Origin: Channallabes apus
Lineage: Eukaryota; Chordata; Actinopteri; Siluriformes; Clariidae
DNA length: 64,000 nt
Assembly (NCBI GenBank): GCA_030522415.1
Contig: CM060124.1
Span: forward strand, 25,789,454 to 25,853,453
Direction of reading: 5' to 3'
Shown here: positions 21,190 to 31,497 of the stretch, piece after piece
Position numbering within the stretch: the stretch's first letter is position 1
Layout of the letters: each line of letters starts with the position of its first letter
Made by a program: the position numbers and the translations under genes
Notes under the pieces: generated by a model
The model's database searches: none
The model's input: only the letters and a program-made list of their open reading frames with translations
What the model was told of the DNA's origin: nothing

Positions 21190-22895
21190 CTGCAAGTAAC
21201 TCTCTCCTGTAACTCAGGAGTAAAATCTTAGATCACACCGTAACTTTAGATGGCCTTTCTGTTCCATCAAGTGCACCAGTAAAAGACCTCGGCGTGATTA
21301 TAGATTCCAGCCTTTCATTTGAAGCTCATGTAGATAATATCACCAGGATAACATTCTTTCACCTCAGAAATATTGCCAAGATAAGAAATATATTGTCGCT
21401 AAACGATGCAGAAAAACTAGTTCATACTTTTATCACTTCTAGGTTGGACTATTGTAATGCCTTACTGTCTGGTTGTTCAGTTAGGTGCATAAACAAGCTT
21501 CAGCTAGTCCAGAATGCAGCAGCCAGAGTCCTCACTAGAACCAGAAGATATGAGCACATCACCCCTATCCTATCTTCACTACATTGGCTCCCTGTGAAAT
21601 TTCACATTGATTTTAAAATACTCCTCTTGACATATAAAGCATTAAATGGTCTCGCGCCGCAGTATCAGAGCGAACTGCTAGTGTCTTACGATCCGCCACG
21701 CCTACTTCAGTCAAAGGATGCAGGCTGCTTGTCAGTACCGCGTATTATGAAAACTACAGCTGGGATCAGAGCTTTTTCTTACAAAGCCACAAAATTATGG
21801 AATAATCTTCCAAATAGTGTTCGGGACTCAGACACAGTCTCAGTGTTTAAGTCTAGGCTAAAAACCATTTTATTTAACCAAGCATTTTTATAAATAGATT
21901 AGCCATAGGTAAAGGAGCAGATCTGGGGGACTCATGGACGTAGAGTATTATGGTGAACTGGTATGTTTAGATGCTGTCTTCCTCACTCTCATTTGATCAC
22001 TCAGGTTTGTTGACGGTGAGGTGATTGTTTGCTTTACATCTCAGTTCCCCCTCATGTTTGTGTTTCCTTCTGGCTCTCCCTTTTAGTTATGCTGTCATAG
22101 TTAGTCCTGCCGGAGTCCCTGCTTGCACTCTACAGTAAATATACATTCACATTATACATTGTGACTGTGACCATACCTAACTGCCATCTCTCCTCTTCTT
22201 CTCTTTCTCCCCTTCTTTCTCTTTCCTCTCTCCCCCTGTATCCCCCTTTCACTCTTTCTCTCTCTCTCTCTGTCGAGCTACACATGTCATCCCTGAGCTG
22301 CCAGTGATCCAGACTCCCTCTGCCCTCCGGACCTGTCTGACCCATCCTGGTGCCCCGCTTCTGGTTGGAGGTCTCGTCACATGGATGCCCCGTGTGTCTC
22401 TTTGGGATGCGTCTGGTGTCTGGGGATGATTCTATCTACTTAGAAGATGGTTCTGGCCTCGACTGGTGTTGTCAGCTGTTTCTCTGAGGACTTGACAATT
22501 CGATAGTTCAGGACTGGAACTTTCTACAAGTCTATCTGAGTCTCCAATAAATATCTGGACTCCATATTAACATCAATTAACATCAACTATTATAGCTGAA
22601 CTGCCTGCCACCTAACACACTGTATAAATGCAGATCATTTCCTGCTATCTGTTTCACCCAGATGAGGATGGGTTCCCTGTTGAGTCTGGTTCCTCTCAAG
22701 GTTTCTTCCTATTACCATCTCAGGGAGTTTTTCCTTGCCACTGTCGCCCTCGGGCTTGCTCACCAGGGACAATCTGACCATTTTGATTCATACACATTCA
22801 CATTCCATACAAACTTAAATAATTATTTTGATTGTGTAAAGCTGTCAATGTCAATTGTTAAAAGCGCTATACAAAATAAATTGAATTGAATTAAG
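21190..22895 (+). mobile_element. L2-like LINE, 5'-truncated, with 3' UTR
   Basis: Contains the C-terminal end of the LINE reverse transcriptase protein (to 21893), followed by about 1 kb of 3' UTR. The UTR includes a CT-rich stretch (about 22196-22273). It ends with 'aaaagcgctatacaaaataaa' and short TTGAA repeats near 22870-22892, the typical end of L2-type elements. The same 3' end recurs at 31225-31497. 5' truncation is the normal outcome of LINE insertion. Confidence 0.85.
21294..21893 (+). pseudogene. L2-like LINE ORF2 C-terminal end
   Basis: A 199-codon open frame matching the region after the reverse transcriptase active site of CR1/L2-type LINE proteins. Blocks: SRLDYCNALL, KLQLVQNAAARVLT, LHWLPV, LLTYKALNGLAP, KLWNNLP and the end VFKSRLKT. 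Upstream in the same frame (21240-21293) the sequence still reads like the LDG...VKDLGVI block, so the ATG at 21294 is not a true start. The catalytic domains (endonuclease, YADD) are absent. Confidence 0.85.
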
Positions 22896-23370
22896 TCATT
22901 CTCTACAATAGGCTCTCATCATCCTCTGTACATTTCTCGTAGTTGCTACTAAGATGCTACTAGATGATGGATGTGTAGGAGGCACCCAAGTACCTAATTG
23001 TGGTCTGATCTGTCAAAAAGGGAAGGAGACTTTGAAATGTAAGCAATTTTGTTACACTTGCATGCAGTAAATCCAAAGTTTAACTTGGTTAACATGATGC
23101 ATCTGACGAATGATCAAAAGTATTACAGAAAGGGATGTGTGAGTAGAGTCTTTTGTGATAGCTAAGAAAGCATTCAGTGTTTTTTTTTCTAATCTGGTGG
23201 TAAGTGACAGCAGCAGTCGGTTGAATATAGATAGCAATCAAAATGGCGGATGAAAACTCTTCCAGCAAATACTATGGATGCAAACTCTTGGTTTGCACTC
23301 TTAACACATCATTGTCTGGGCTACAGATATTCTCTACACTGCACAATTTTCCAGGTTTACACCATCTAAT
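22896..23370. other. No gene recognised
   Basis: No supported feature between the L2 3' end and the LINE endonuclease fragment. Confidence 0.4.
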
Positions 23371-23530
23371 GTTGACAAGTACTGCAACCTCTCCTCCCCT
23401 TCTTCGTTCTTAGCCTGCAGTCTCTGTTGGCCTGTATTATCCAAAAGCCAGTGATGATGGAGTTTGAGCCAGGCATAAGCTCCTGCAGCCATGTCTCAGT
23501 AAAGTACATAATACTACATTCACAATATTC
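23370..23530 (-). pseudogene. LINE endonuclease fragment, reverse orientation
   Basis: On the minus strand, from about 23510 down, hand translation gives MYFTETWLQELMPGSN, matching the FTETWL block of APE-type LINE endonucleases. A decayed ADRD-like and KKGRRG-like stretch follows. It lacks the rest of the protein. It could be the same family as the fragment at 54845-55100. Confidence 0.65.
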
Positions 23531-23999
23531 TCAGTATGTTTTAGTCCACGCACCAAGTTCATCCATTATATTTGCCAATGATCTCATATTTCTTGTACTG
23601 ATAGAAGCAGCTTGTAATTTCTCTTCTTCTCTTTGTGATGGATACCAAGCCTGCATCCTTGGCATATCCTCCACAGCTCACAGGCCATGCTCCATGCAGT
23701 GTGGGTTTGGTGAGAGCAATCAACTGATCCTTGTTGCTATGATTGTATGTCTTTCTAGCAAAAACAATGTTAAGACCAGGAGGAACTAACATTTTGTAGG
23801 AGTATGCACTAGGTGGAAAAGAAGGGCTAAAGATAGCAAATAAAAAACACACGCAAACACACACACATGGCACGATGGATGGGAGCTATAGCAACAGGCT
23901 GCCGCTAGTAGAGTGCCTGGATATACGGTTAAACGATTATAACAAGGTTATAACGAGAAAGCAATGATGCTGAGATAAACCACAGGAGAGATTAATATT
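23531..23999. other. No gene recognised
   Basis: Possibly further decayed LINE sequence (upstream part on the minus strand) to about 23750, but nothing I can support. CA-rich at 23848-23868. Confidence 0.35.
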
Positions 24000-24052
24000 A
24001 TGATGATGATGATGATTATTATTATAATAATAATAATAATAATAATAATAAG
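24000..24052. repeat. GAT/AAT microsatellite
   Basis: ATG/ATT/AAT trinucleotide run immediately before a SINE A target site. Confidence 0.9.
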
Positions 24053-24060
24053 AGATGGAA

Positions 24061-24444
24061 GGCGGCACGGTGGTGTAGTGGTTAGCACTGTCGCCTTGCA
24101 CCTCCAGGGTCCGGTTCGATTCCCGGCCAGGCTCGATTCCCATCTCTGTGTGCATGGAGTTTGCATGTTCTCCCCGTGTTTGGTGGGTTTCCTCCGGGTA
24201 CTCCGGTTTCCTCCCACATGTCCAAAGACATGCAGATTAGGCTAATTGGCGTTCCCAAATTGACCATAGTGTGTGAATGAGTGTGTGTGTGTTTGTGTGT
24301 GTGCTCTGCGATGGATTGGCACGCTGTCCAGGTGCCCAGAGTGCCTAGTGCCCAGAGTCTCCTGGGATAGGCTCCAGGTCCCCGCGACCCTAACACAGGA
24401 TAAAAGCGGTATAGAAGATGAATGAATGAATGAATGAATGAATG
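24061..24444 (+). repeat. SINE A, near full length
   Basis: Complete tRNA-like head, body and ATGA tail. Flanked by a perfect 14-bp target duplication AATAAGAGATGGAA (24047-24060 and 24445-24458). It has small gaps relative to the 19591 copy (for example in the B-box region and the 'ctgtccagg' region). Confidence 0.95.
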
Positions 24445-24458
24445 AATAAGAGATGGAA

Positions 24459-25227
24459 AACAAGAAAGTTGGATGAAAAAAGAAAGTAAGAGAAAAAGAA
24501 AATATGTATAATTAAGAGTCAAAATTAAAGAAAAAGACAGAAAGAAAGAGGGGGGAAAAAACCCACTTCTTTCTTGGCCTCCTTTTGATAACAACAGTTT
24601 ACAGTTAACATTTTTCGGATCCTGGTTTCCATATTGTTCCATGAAATTAGATCTCAGTATGTCCAATTTCTGTCTAGCTTTCTGCTCTTATGCATGCAGG
24701 TGACTTTAAACAGAATCACACTCAGAGCCGGTGCCACTAAGTCTGGCTCCACACATTGCGTTAAGTTTAACAGCGTTCACTCTTGGCATTCCTGTTACAA
24801 CCCTCCAAGATGATCACAGAAACATGGTATTTTGGTTTGTTCTATTTATAGAAACAAAATCTGTTTAATTATTGACTCATTAAAGTAACCAGTAAGGACA
24901 TTTTAAAGAAAGGAGCCTCCAGTTTCAGCACATTGAATCATACATAGGATATAGTTGGACCTTTTCATCTTTATTTTTTTAAACAAGAAAAAAATTATTT
25001 TGTAAACTAAATATAACATTAAATTCAACAAAAATACAATGTAAGAAAGTTTATCTATTTATTTACTAAGTTGCCAAAACAACTTCTTTTCAAATACGTT
25101 ATAAAACCTGGCTTGTCTTTCACTCAGAAATCCAAAGTTACAATATATGCTAAAAATTCATCTTAATAAAATCTTACTGCATATGCAATATGTAAAATCC
25201 ATAAACATGAAGGAGGAGGTGACTTTA
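24459..25227. other. No gene recognised
   Basis: Purine-rich on the plus strand to about 24560, then AT-rich DNA. No coding signal. Confidence 0.45.
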
Positions 25228-25610
25228 AAGTGGCATGTCAAGAGCCCGAGCTTCTGCTTCCATCTCGCCCAATTAATTTACACCTTCTTCTTCTGTTAGC
25301 CATCTGCTCAGGTTCAACGGCCCCGTCATCTTGGAGCTCGGCTACACATGAGGACCTCCTCCCATCTATTTTCCCAGCGGCGCTGAGAAAGGTGACTTTT
25401 ATGGATAGTAATAACCACCTCTCTCCCTGTGCGCTGTCCTTTTTACTACGGCGGCCAAGGCAAACTTGTCTGAATTTGTTAGCAGTGAGCCATGAAGCTG
25501 CTGAACTTGTCCAAAAATGTTTGGGAAGCCGGGCGTGAAAAGCTTTGTGCTGAAATTGACTGGAAGTGGGAAAGGGCGACTTTTAAAAAGGGGGCTCGTT
25601 TCCTGCATTT
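25228..25610. other. Candidate conserved non-coding element
   Basis: A block of balanced composition in an AT-rich setting, free of recognisable transposon sequence. It contains homeodomain-type TAAT cores (CCAATTAATTTACAC near 25268-25282) and several palindromic sites. Reading frames cross it but none resembles a known protein. The call rests only on composition and appearance; alignment to other fishes would be decisive. Confidence 0.3.
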
Positions 25611-25970
25611 AAAAAAAATAGGAACTTGGCGGACTTGAGCAACTGGCTGTGTTGCCAAAGTCTATGCAGTTAGCCAAGTGCTATGTGCTATAATTTTGCC
25701 CTGAGAGGCATGAAGTTGATGAGACACGATCCAAATTCCAAGCATCTGGACTGCATATTAAACACGAAAGGCAAAGACTTATTAACATCCCACACACCGG
25801 CACTGTCCCAGTCTAGTCTCTTCTACAAACATGTACACCATGACTGTCAGGAGCAATTTCACAGCTTCAGTACTAATCTACAAAATAGTCCATAATAGTT
25901 ACACAACTAGTAAAAATAAGAAGTAAGGATGGAAGGCAAGAAAGAAAAGTAGGCTAAATGCATTCAAAAT
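25611..25970. other. No gene recognised
   Basis: No supported feature. Confidence 0.4.
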
Positions 25971-26009
25971 ATGCAACAATCTCCTTTGAACAGTTAATGC
26001 TACTAGGGC

Positions 26010-26270
26010 AGTGGTGGCTCAATCGGTTAAGGCTGTGGGTTTCTGGGTTACTGATCGGAAGGTCGGGGGTTTGAACCCCAGCATCGGCAAGTTGCCACTG
26101 TTGAGCCCTTGAGCAAGGCCCTTAACCCTATCTGCTCCAGGGGCGCTGTAAGCTGGCTGACCCTGCGCTCTGACCCCAGTTTCCTAATTGGGATATGCGA
26201 AGAAGACATTTCGCTGTGCTGTAAAAAGTACATGTGACAATAATTGAATATTCTTCTTCTTCTTCTTCTC
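26010..26270 (+). repeat. SINE B copy 3, best preserved
   Basis: Head GTGGTGGCTCAATCGGTTAAGG (A box region) and B box GGTTTGAACCCC (one change from the consensus). Full body, ending 'gtacatgtgacaataattgaat' and a TTC-repeat tail. It interrupts the Tc1-like remnant between the equivalents of 40245 and 40250. Confidence 0.9.
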
Positions 26271-26619
26271 TTCTTCTAATGTTGAGATGTACTGTATCTG
26301 CTATTCATGATCTGTAAATCCTTTAAAACTGCTCTAATCTGAAGTGCTGTTTGTTAATTGGTGATTTCTGAGGCTAGTAACTCTAAATGAACTTCTTCTC
26401 TGCAGTAGAGGTAAGTTTTGATCTTGCTTGGGAAGGTTTTCATGGTTTTCAGTTTCATGAAACTGGTTTTCATGGTTTTCAGGCTGACCTTCATGTCTTG
26501 ATGACTGTTGTTGTTGTTACCTAATTACCTGCAGTAATTCCAAACATGTGCTATTTCATAGTTTAGAAATCCCCAGTATTATTGTAGAATGTAGAAAATA
26601 AATCATTAAACAAGAACAA

Positions 26620-26700
26620 TAGGTTCCAGGTCCCCTCGACCCTGAATACAGGATAAAGTGGTATAGAAGATGAGTGAGTGAGTGAGTGAGTGAGTGAGTG
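26620..26700 (+). repeat. Minimal SINE A 3' end with target duplication
   Basis: Only about 81 bp of the SINE A 3' end ('aggttccaggtccc...', 'accctgaatacagg', then a GAGT-repeat tail). It is flanked by a 15-bp target duplication with one mismatch (26605-26619 and 26701-26715). The empty site is visible in the related copy near 40615-40630. This is a heavily 5'-truncated retrotransposition event. Confidence 0.9.
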
Positions 26701-26759
26701 ATTAAACAAAAACAAAGAAATTTGCAAGTGATCCCAAACTTATGAGCGGTAGTGTACAC

Positions 26760-27566
26760 ATAAAGAGAATCAAAAGTAGTGCAGAAGGGAAGACAAAAAA
26801 AATTGCAGAAAAATGAGAGCAAAACACAAATAATGAAAAAAAGAAAGAAAGAAAGACAGAAATATACTTCTTTAATATTTTCAATGTTCTTTATTTTCTT
26901 GGTAGTTAGTTGTACAAATACTACTAATAATCACATTATAATTATTATGATAATCATTATTATAATTATTATTATTAGGGGAAAGGTAAGAAAGGAGAAA
27001 GGAAGCAAGAAAAAAAACAAGCATACAAGGTAACGAAGTGAGTTATTTGGTTTTATTTATTATTTATTTTATATATAAAAATAAACAAAAGTAGACCTGA
27101 CAATCAGACTTGAGAAAAAAAAGAGAAGAACAGCAACAAAGCAAAAATTAAAAATAGAAGAAGAAAAAAGGAGGGAAGGAACTGTCAAAGATGGAACTAA
27201 CAATGGAGAAAGAACATGAAAGGAAAATATGAAGGAAGGAAAGAAGAAAGGAAAATATGTAGTTTATGGTGTAAAAGGTGGTTGGCTAGTTACAGGCTCC
27301 CGGCCAGCAGGGGCGCTGTGGGAAGCGTTTGTACTAAAGGGATAAAAGAAGAAGAGAAGCTGGGCCTAGGTAACAGCAACCTTCTTACAGGCCTAAGCTA
27401 AACAGTAAATAGCTAGATGCTAAATAGCTAATTGCTAAATGTTTGAAAACCTGAATGCGGGATAAGTTTGTCCAGCGCGCATGTAAGTACATGGATTTTA
27501 AAATGTTTGTTGTGTAAGGCCTGCCGTGGCATTTACAGTATAATACGCTTACCCTGCTTTGAACTT
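26760..27566. other. No gene recognised
   Basis: Strongly A/G-rich on the plus strand with ATT/ATA microsatellite sequence (26938-26977). Compositional bias gives spurious Lys-rich frames. No real gene. Confidence 0.5.
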
Positions 27567-28090
27567 ACAGTGGTTACCTAATCGGAATGTTGGTTTTACC
27601 GTCGCGGCGCTCGGCGGCAGCATTTGGGTTTGTGCGTTTGCTGGCTTTTACCACTGAGTGGCACTATATAACTACAGACTGACGCCTCATGCCTTAATTC
27701 ATTCTCTGCAGGATTAATGAGCCGTGCTCCTTTAGAACTGCATGTAGTAGCGGATAAAATCAAGTGAAACACTAGTTAAACGAAATCATAATCACAGTAC
27801 TAAAATTAAAGTGCAAATGTAGAATTCAAATTAAATTAAATCTTATTGGAATCAAATTTAAGCAAAATAAATGTTAACACAGTGAGCCTTAATCACGTGT
27901 AATTAGAAAAGACGCGTGTAGGGTTTTGTGTCATTTTATTTCTTGTGTTCTTTAAATTTATAGTAGATTTATTAACTGAAATAAATGACCATAAAATTAT
28001 AACATTGTCAGGACGTTCTACTGTGTCAGCAGATGTCGGTCATTCATTATTCATTATTATAAGATTGAAATGCAGTAGGCTGTTATGATC

Positions 28091-28821
28091 TGTAACTGGT
28101 TAGACCCATGTTGCACGGACAGCACCATAATGCACGGACATGAGGCGAGGTCTTACGGGAAAAGGGTAATTTATTTAGATAAAATGGGGAAGAAAAGGGT
28201 TGAAGGCAGGAGAATGGAAAGAGAAGGAAAGGGATAAAGGTTGTGCATGTGCAGTTCCTCGGGCTGTGCCACACTTACATTCCGGCACATAGCTGACTAT
28301 AAGTGACGGTGGGCGGAGTGGCAGAATGGAGCAAACGGAGGCAGCGCTCCTGCACGCTCCCTCATGACGGCGCTTTTCCCGCTGTCGATGGCCAGCGGGA
28401 GTCCTTAACTTAACGCAAACGTCCTCGCAGCCTTTTCCTCTTCGGCAGCGGGGCTGCGAAGGTGGGCACGGTGCGGGAGTGAAGATGCCGCAGGAGCTCG
28501 CGCAGCTCTTTCTCGCGCTGTCCTCAATCAAAGGGTGGAATTCCAGTGTCCTTGTTTAAAGTCACTGGGGCACGTCACATTGCCCCACTCACATGCCACT
28601 CTCCTATACTCCACAACAACACATAGTCCCGGACCTCGGACTAAAATCAGCGCCTTGCTTTTATAATGCGGAGCAAGCCTGAGATCATATTAACCTTAAT
28701 TATCGGCAGCCAGCACGAATAGGCAGCTTCGTCCCTTTGCCGCCTATTCAGGGAGCCTACAGAGTGAGCGAGTAGCGATAGTAGATTTGAGCGCACACCC
28801 ATCACAGACGCACGCCTGACA
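28091..28821 (+). repeat. LTR-like repeat X, copy 1 (731 bp)
   Basis: Begins TGTAAC and ends CTGACA, flanked by a possible 4-bp target duplication GATC (28087-28090 and 28822-28825). Shares long stretches with 50042-50543: 'gaggcgaggtcttac', 'aaaagggtaatttattta', 'ccgcaggagctcg.gcagctc', a CACATTGCCCC block and a GC-rich 3' end. A TATA-like TTTTATAATG lies at about 28658-28667. No internal retroviral genes are nearby, so it would be a solo LTR. The superfamily is unknown; 4-bp duplications occur in some endogenous retroviruses. Confidence 0.55.
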
Positions 28822-28931
28822 GATCATCATAATTTTCTTTAATAGTAAATAATGACCCCCGTTGCGCTGTACCACCGCTGGCAAACCCTTATGAAATACA
28901 AGTTAAACATTAAACAAATTTACAAAATTCT

Positions 28932-29068
28932 ATGCGTGCGGTTAAGCACTGATTCTATGTAGGAAAATAAAGAGGGGTGTCACAATGCTCAACATCCTGG
29001 AGCCCAAACCCCATTTAAATTATATTAACACATATTGTAAGTAAATAACAATAGCCCACATTTAGAAA
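28932..29068 (+). repeat. Block duplicated at 30163-30309, copy 1
   Basis: Shares the order 'gcggtta.gc.ctgatt', 'gtaggaaa.taaagagggg', 'catttaaatta.attaac' and 'aatagcccac.tttagaaaa' with 30163-30309. Each copy lies downstream of an LTR-like repeat X copy, so X plus this flank was duplicated as a unit of about 1.2 kb. Confidence 0.7.
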
Positions 29069-29439
29069 AGCATTTTTATTTAGATTATAAAAAATAATCC
29101 TGCATCTGTTTTAGGTGTTCCAGCTGCCACTGTTCTTATGACTCTGTCAGAGAAAATCATTCAGTATAACAATCCTGTAAATTTCCATGTAAAATAGGTA
29201 CATCTGTATGAATAAATTGATATGATGAGCTATTGATCAGTGACTTATGTAAACGACTCAGTTCAGATGTAAGTAAATGGAAAGAAAATAAATGGCTGTG
29301 CTGTTTGGGGGAGGGACATGCTAATGACGATTTGGTCTGCTGTGTGTGTGTGAAAGAGGGGAGTCGCAGTCTTACATACTCATGAAAAGTCGTGGATTAT
29401 TCAGTGAAACAGATGCTTATAATCTTATAATGCCCACAT
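29069..29439. other. No gene recognised
   Basis: AT-rich spacer inside the TA-flanked unit. No coding signal. Confidence 0.45.
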
Positions 29440-29866
29440 GACATGACGGAATTAGGCACGGCTGGTGAGCTATCCGTGCTAATGATCCCGGGCTTGTGTG
29501 AGTGCGACGGCCATCCGTGGACAGCACTCCTGCCTCCGTCCGCTCGCGCTGGCGCTGGCTCTGCTGTGCGCGGATGGCTCCCGCCTCTCGCTTCTTTGAA
29601 GTCCCTGGGGCGCGTTCCATTCGCCCTGCTTGCATGCCGCACTTACACGTTGTTGTGCGCTCGTCGCACTCACACCGCATAGTAAAATCCACTGTAACCC
29701 AACAAACCCGAGTGTTTTATTGCGCAGGGTGCAAGCCCGGGATCATCAGCAAGGATAGCTCACCAGCCGTGCCTAATTCCGCGGCCCTGCTCCTTCGCAT
29801 ATCTGAAGGGGAGGACGCCTAACTAGTGAGCGAGGAGCGATATTGATTTGGGCGCAGGCCGTGACA
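29440..29866 (+). repeat. LTR-like repeat X, copy 2, folded into a palindrome
   Basis: The 3' half resembles the other X copies ('gtccctggggcgcgtt', 'ccgcggccctgctccttc', 'gtgagcgaggagcgatat', ending GTGACA). The 5' end is replaced by an inverted copy of its own 3' region. 29448-29495 is the reverse complement of 29732-29780 with about two mismatches, leaving a GC-rich loop of about 236 bp. GC and CpG content are high compared with the surroundings. Open frames on both strands here follow from this composition and are not supported as genes. Confidence 0.6.
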
Positions 29867-30162
29867 GGCTGAAAAAACTATTGTCCTAAAAAATGTAACA
29901 GATGAGGACTCAGATTAATGTGCAAAAACTATATAATAAAACTAAATAAGACTACATGGCCTTTATAAGACTCAACTTTTATTTAAGTGCACTCACAATA
30001 ACGCAAAAACGCTGTTCTGTATTGTTTTTGGAGAACTTGAGCGCATCAGAAAATGAATGCAAATGTTTTTTAAAATGGTCAGAGTCAGTCTGCTTGCTGT
30101 TTTTCCCGACGCATTCATAATCATTAGTTTACTTCTGCCGGTTCGCTCTGGAAAGCTTCATG
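29867..30162. other. No gene recognised
   Basis: AT-rich spacer between repeat X copy 2 and the duplicated flank block. Confidence 0.4.
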
Positions 30163-30309
30163 CATGCGGTTTAGCGCTGATTTAGACTACGTAGGAAATT
30201 AAAGAGGGGAATACGATGCCGAATCGAAGTCCTGAACCCAAACCTCATTTAAATTAAATTAACAAATATTATAAATAAAAAAACAATAGCCCACGTTTAG
30301 AAAACGTTA
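30163..30309 (+). repeat. Block duplicated at 28932-29068, copy 2
   Basis: See 28932-29068. Roughly 80% identical by eye with small gaps. Confidence 0.7.
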
Positions 30310-30944
30310 ATAAATTCTTTCCGACATGAGTTGGCCCGGTGTTATGCGCAGAGCGCCAGGAGATTTCCTGAAGCTCCAAAATCACTGGGGCATTTTTTCT
30401 AAATAGACGCTATCTAACTGATGGAGGTTTTGAGCTGTATACATACACATTCCTGCCTAAACAACTCTTAAAACTACACCTGTGACACAATAGTAATATT
30501 TCGAACATTTTGCAGGCTGCCATTTGGAGAAACGAAAGAATTATTAATAAACCAGTTGTTGGGTCAAAATAACCCAACCAGGTGTTCATTTGTAAATGAC
30601 CCACTACATCTCATATGACCCAACATGAGCAACCCAACAATGTGTTTAAAGTACCTGAAATAACCCAGAACTTAAATAACAATAAACAGACATGGAGATA
30701 TGCTATATAACAGTTTATACTTTGTACAAATCAAATTGTCAGCTAGTGAACTTTTTTACTCATTATTGTAAAGTACATATCAATAGCTCTGGTTCAAATT
30801 TTTCATGTTTGTTGTGTAAAGTACTCATGTGGAAATTACCATCACTATTGTATTTACTGCGATGAGTGAAAATGTCACTTTGCGCCACCTAGCAGCCATT
30901 TTGCGACTGTGAAATGCAACTGATTTATTTTGGCCGCTGTAGTC
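30310..30944. other. No gene recognised
   Basis: Between 30550 and 30660 there are several direct and inverted repeats of the motif AACCCAAC/GTTGGGTT. No coding signal. Confidence 0.5.
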
Positions 30945-31224
30945 TTTACACGGCGGTGAGCGCGACGGTAATAACCATCCCGATTGGGTAACCACTGTAT
31001 GAGATACCTCCTGCTATGGTTATGCAGGAGGGTTTTCTTTTGTGTTGTCTTGTTCGTTACGTGGGTTTCGTGGGTTTCCCCGGAGTTGATACATGCCTGC
31101 TGTTCCTCCGGGATTAGCTACACCTGCGGCAGTGAACACGCGGGACCGAATCTTCGGCTAGCTAGCATTTTAATAATAGTAGCGAGTTTGTTACAATGGT
31201 TATTCTAATGTTATTCTAATTCCA

Positions 31225-31497
31225 ATGTGCCTAACACACAGTATGACTGCAGATCAATCCTTGCTTTCCGTTATCACCTAAATGGGGAGGGGTTTCCTGT
31301 TGAGTCTGATTCCTCAAATGGTTTCTTTCTTTTGCCATCTCAGGGAGTTTTCCCTTGTAAACATTATGATTTATACACATTATTTACATTTCATACACAT
31401 TTCCATAATTTTCTTTTGATTCTGTGAAGCTTCTTTGTTACAATGACCATTGTTAAAAGCATTATACAAATAAAATTTTATTGTAATTGAATTAATT
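31225..31497 (+). repeat. L2-like LINE 3' end, 5'-truncated
   Basis: Matches 22615-22895: 'gcctaacacacag' at the start, 'tttcctgttgagtctg', 'gccatctcagggagttt', 'cattgttaaaagc.ttatacaaa' and an AATTGAATT tail. Only the 3' UTR is present. Confidence 0.9.

Larger units (their letters stand above)
25972..26759 (-). mobile_element. Tc1-like remnant, internally deleted, with two SINEs inside
   Basis: Same family and orientation as 40135-40680: it shares 'aatctcctttgaacagtt', 'aactctaaatgaacttct', the 'gtagaaaataaatca' stretch and an end like 'cccaaacttatgagcggtagtgta'. It is interrupted by a SINE B (26010-26270) and a short SINE A tail (26620-26700). The intact order seen in the 40-kb copy shows these are later insertions. 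No functional transposase. Confidence 0.75.
27568..30997. mobile_element. TA-flanked 3.43-kb unit with terminal inverted repeats
   Basis: The left end CAGTGGTTACCTAATCGG (27568-27585) matches the reverse complement of the right end (30980-30997, CAGTGGTTACCCAATCGG) and the similarity continues inward about 50 bp. That stretch includes TTACCGTCGCG on both arms. Both ends are directly flanked by TA (27566-27567 and 30998-30999), as in Tc1/mariner/pogo-type insertions. Inside I find no transposase, only LTR-like repeats (28091-28821, 29440-29866) and AT-rich DNA. It may be a non-autonomous element swollen by later insertions, or two related MITEs facing each other. Confidence 0.55.

Noticed and set aside
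20146..21893. The LINE pieces on opposite strands as one inverted-repeat element
   Set aside because: The minus and plus pieces differ in sequence beyond shared protein blocks, and the plus copy has its own 3' end. Two separate insertions are simpler.
26760..27401. Lys/Glu-rich frames as coding sequence
   Set aside because: They come from purine-rich low-complexity DNA.
29397..29822. Overlapping 60-106-codon frames on both strands as a real gene
   Set aside because: The region is a GC-rich palindromic LTR-like repeat, where long frames on both strands are expected. No domain or splice signals seen.
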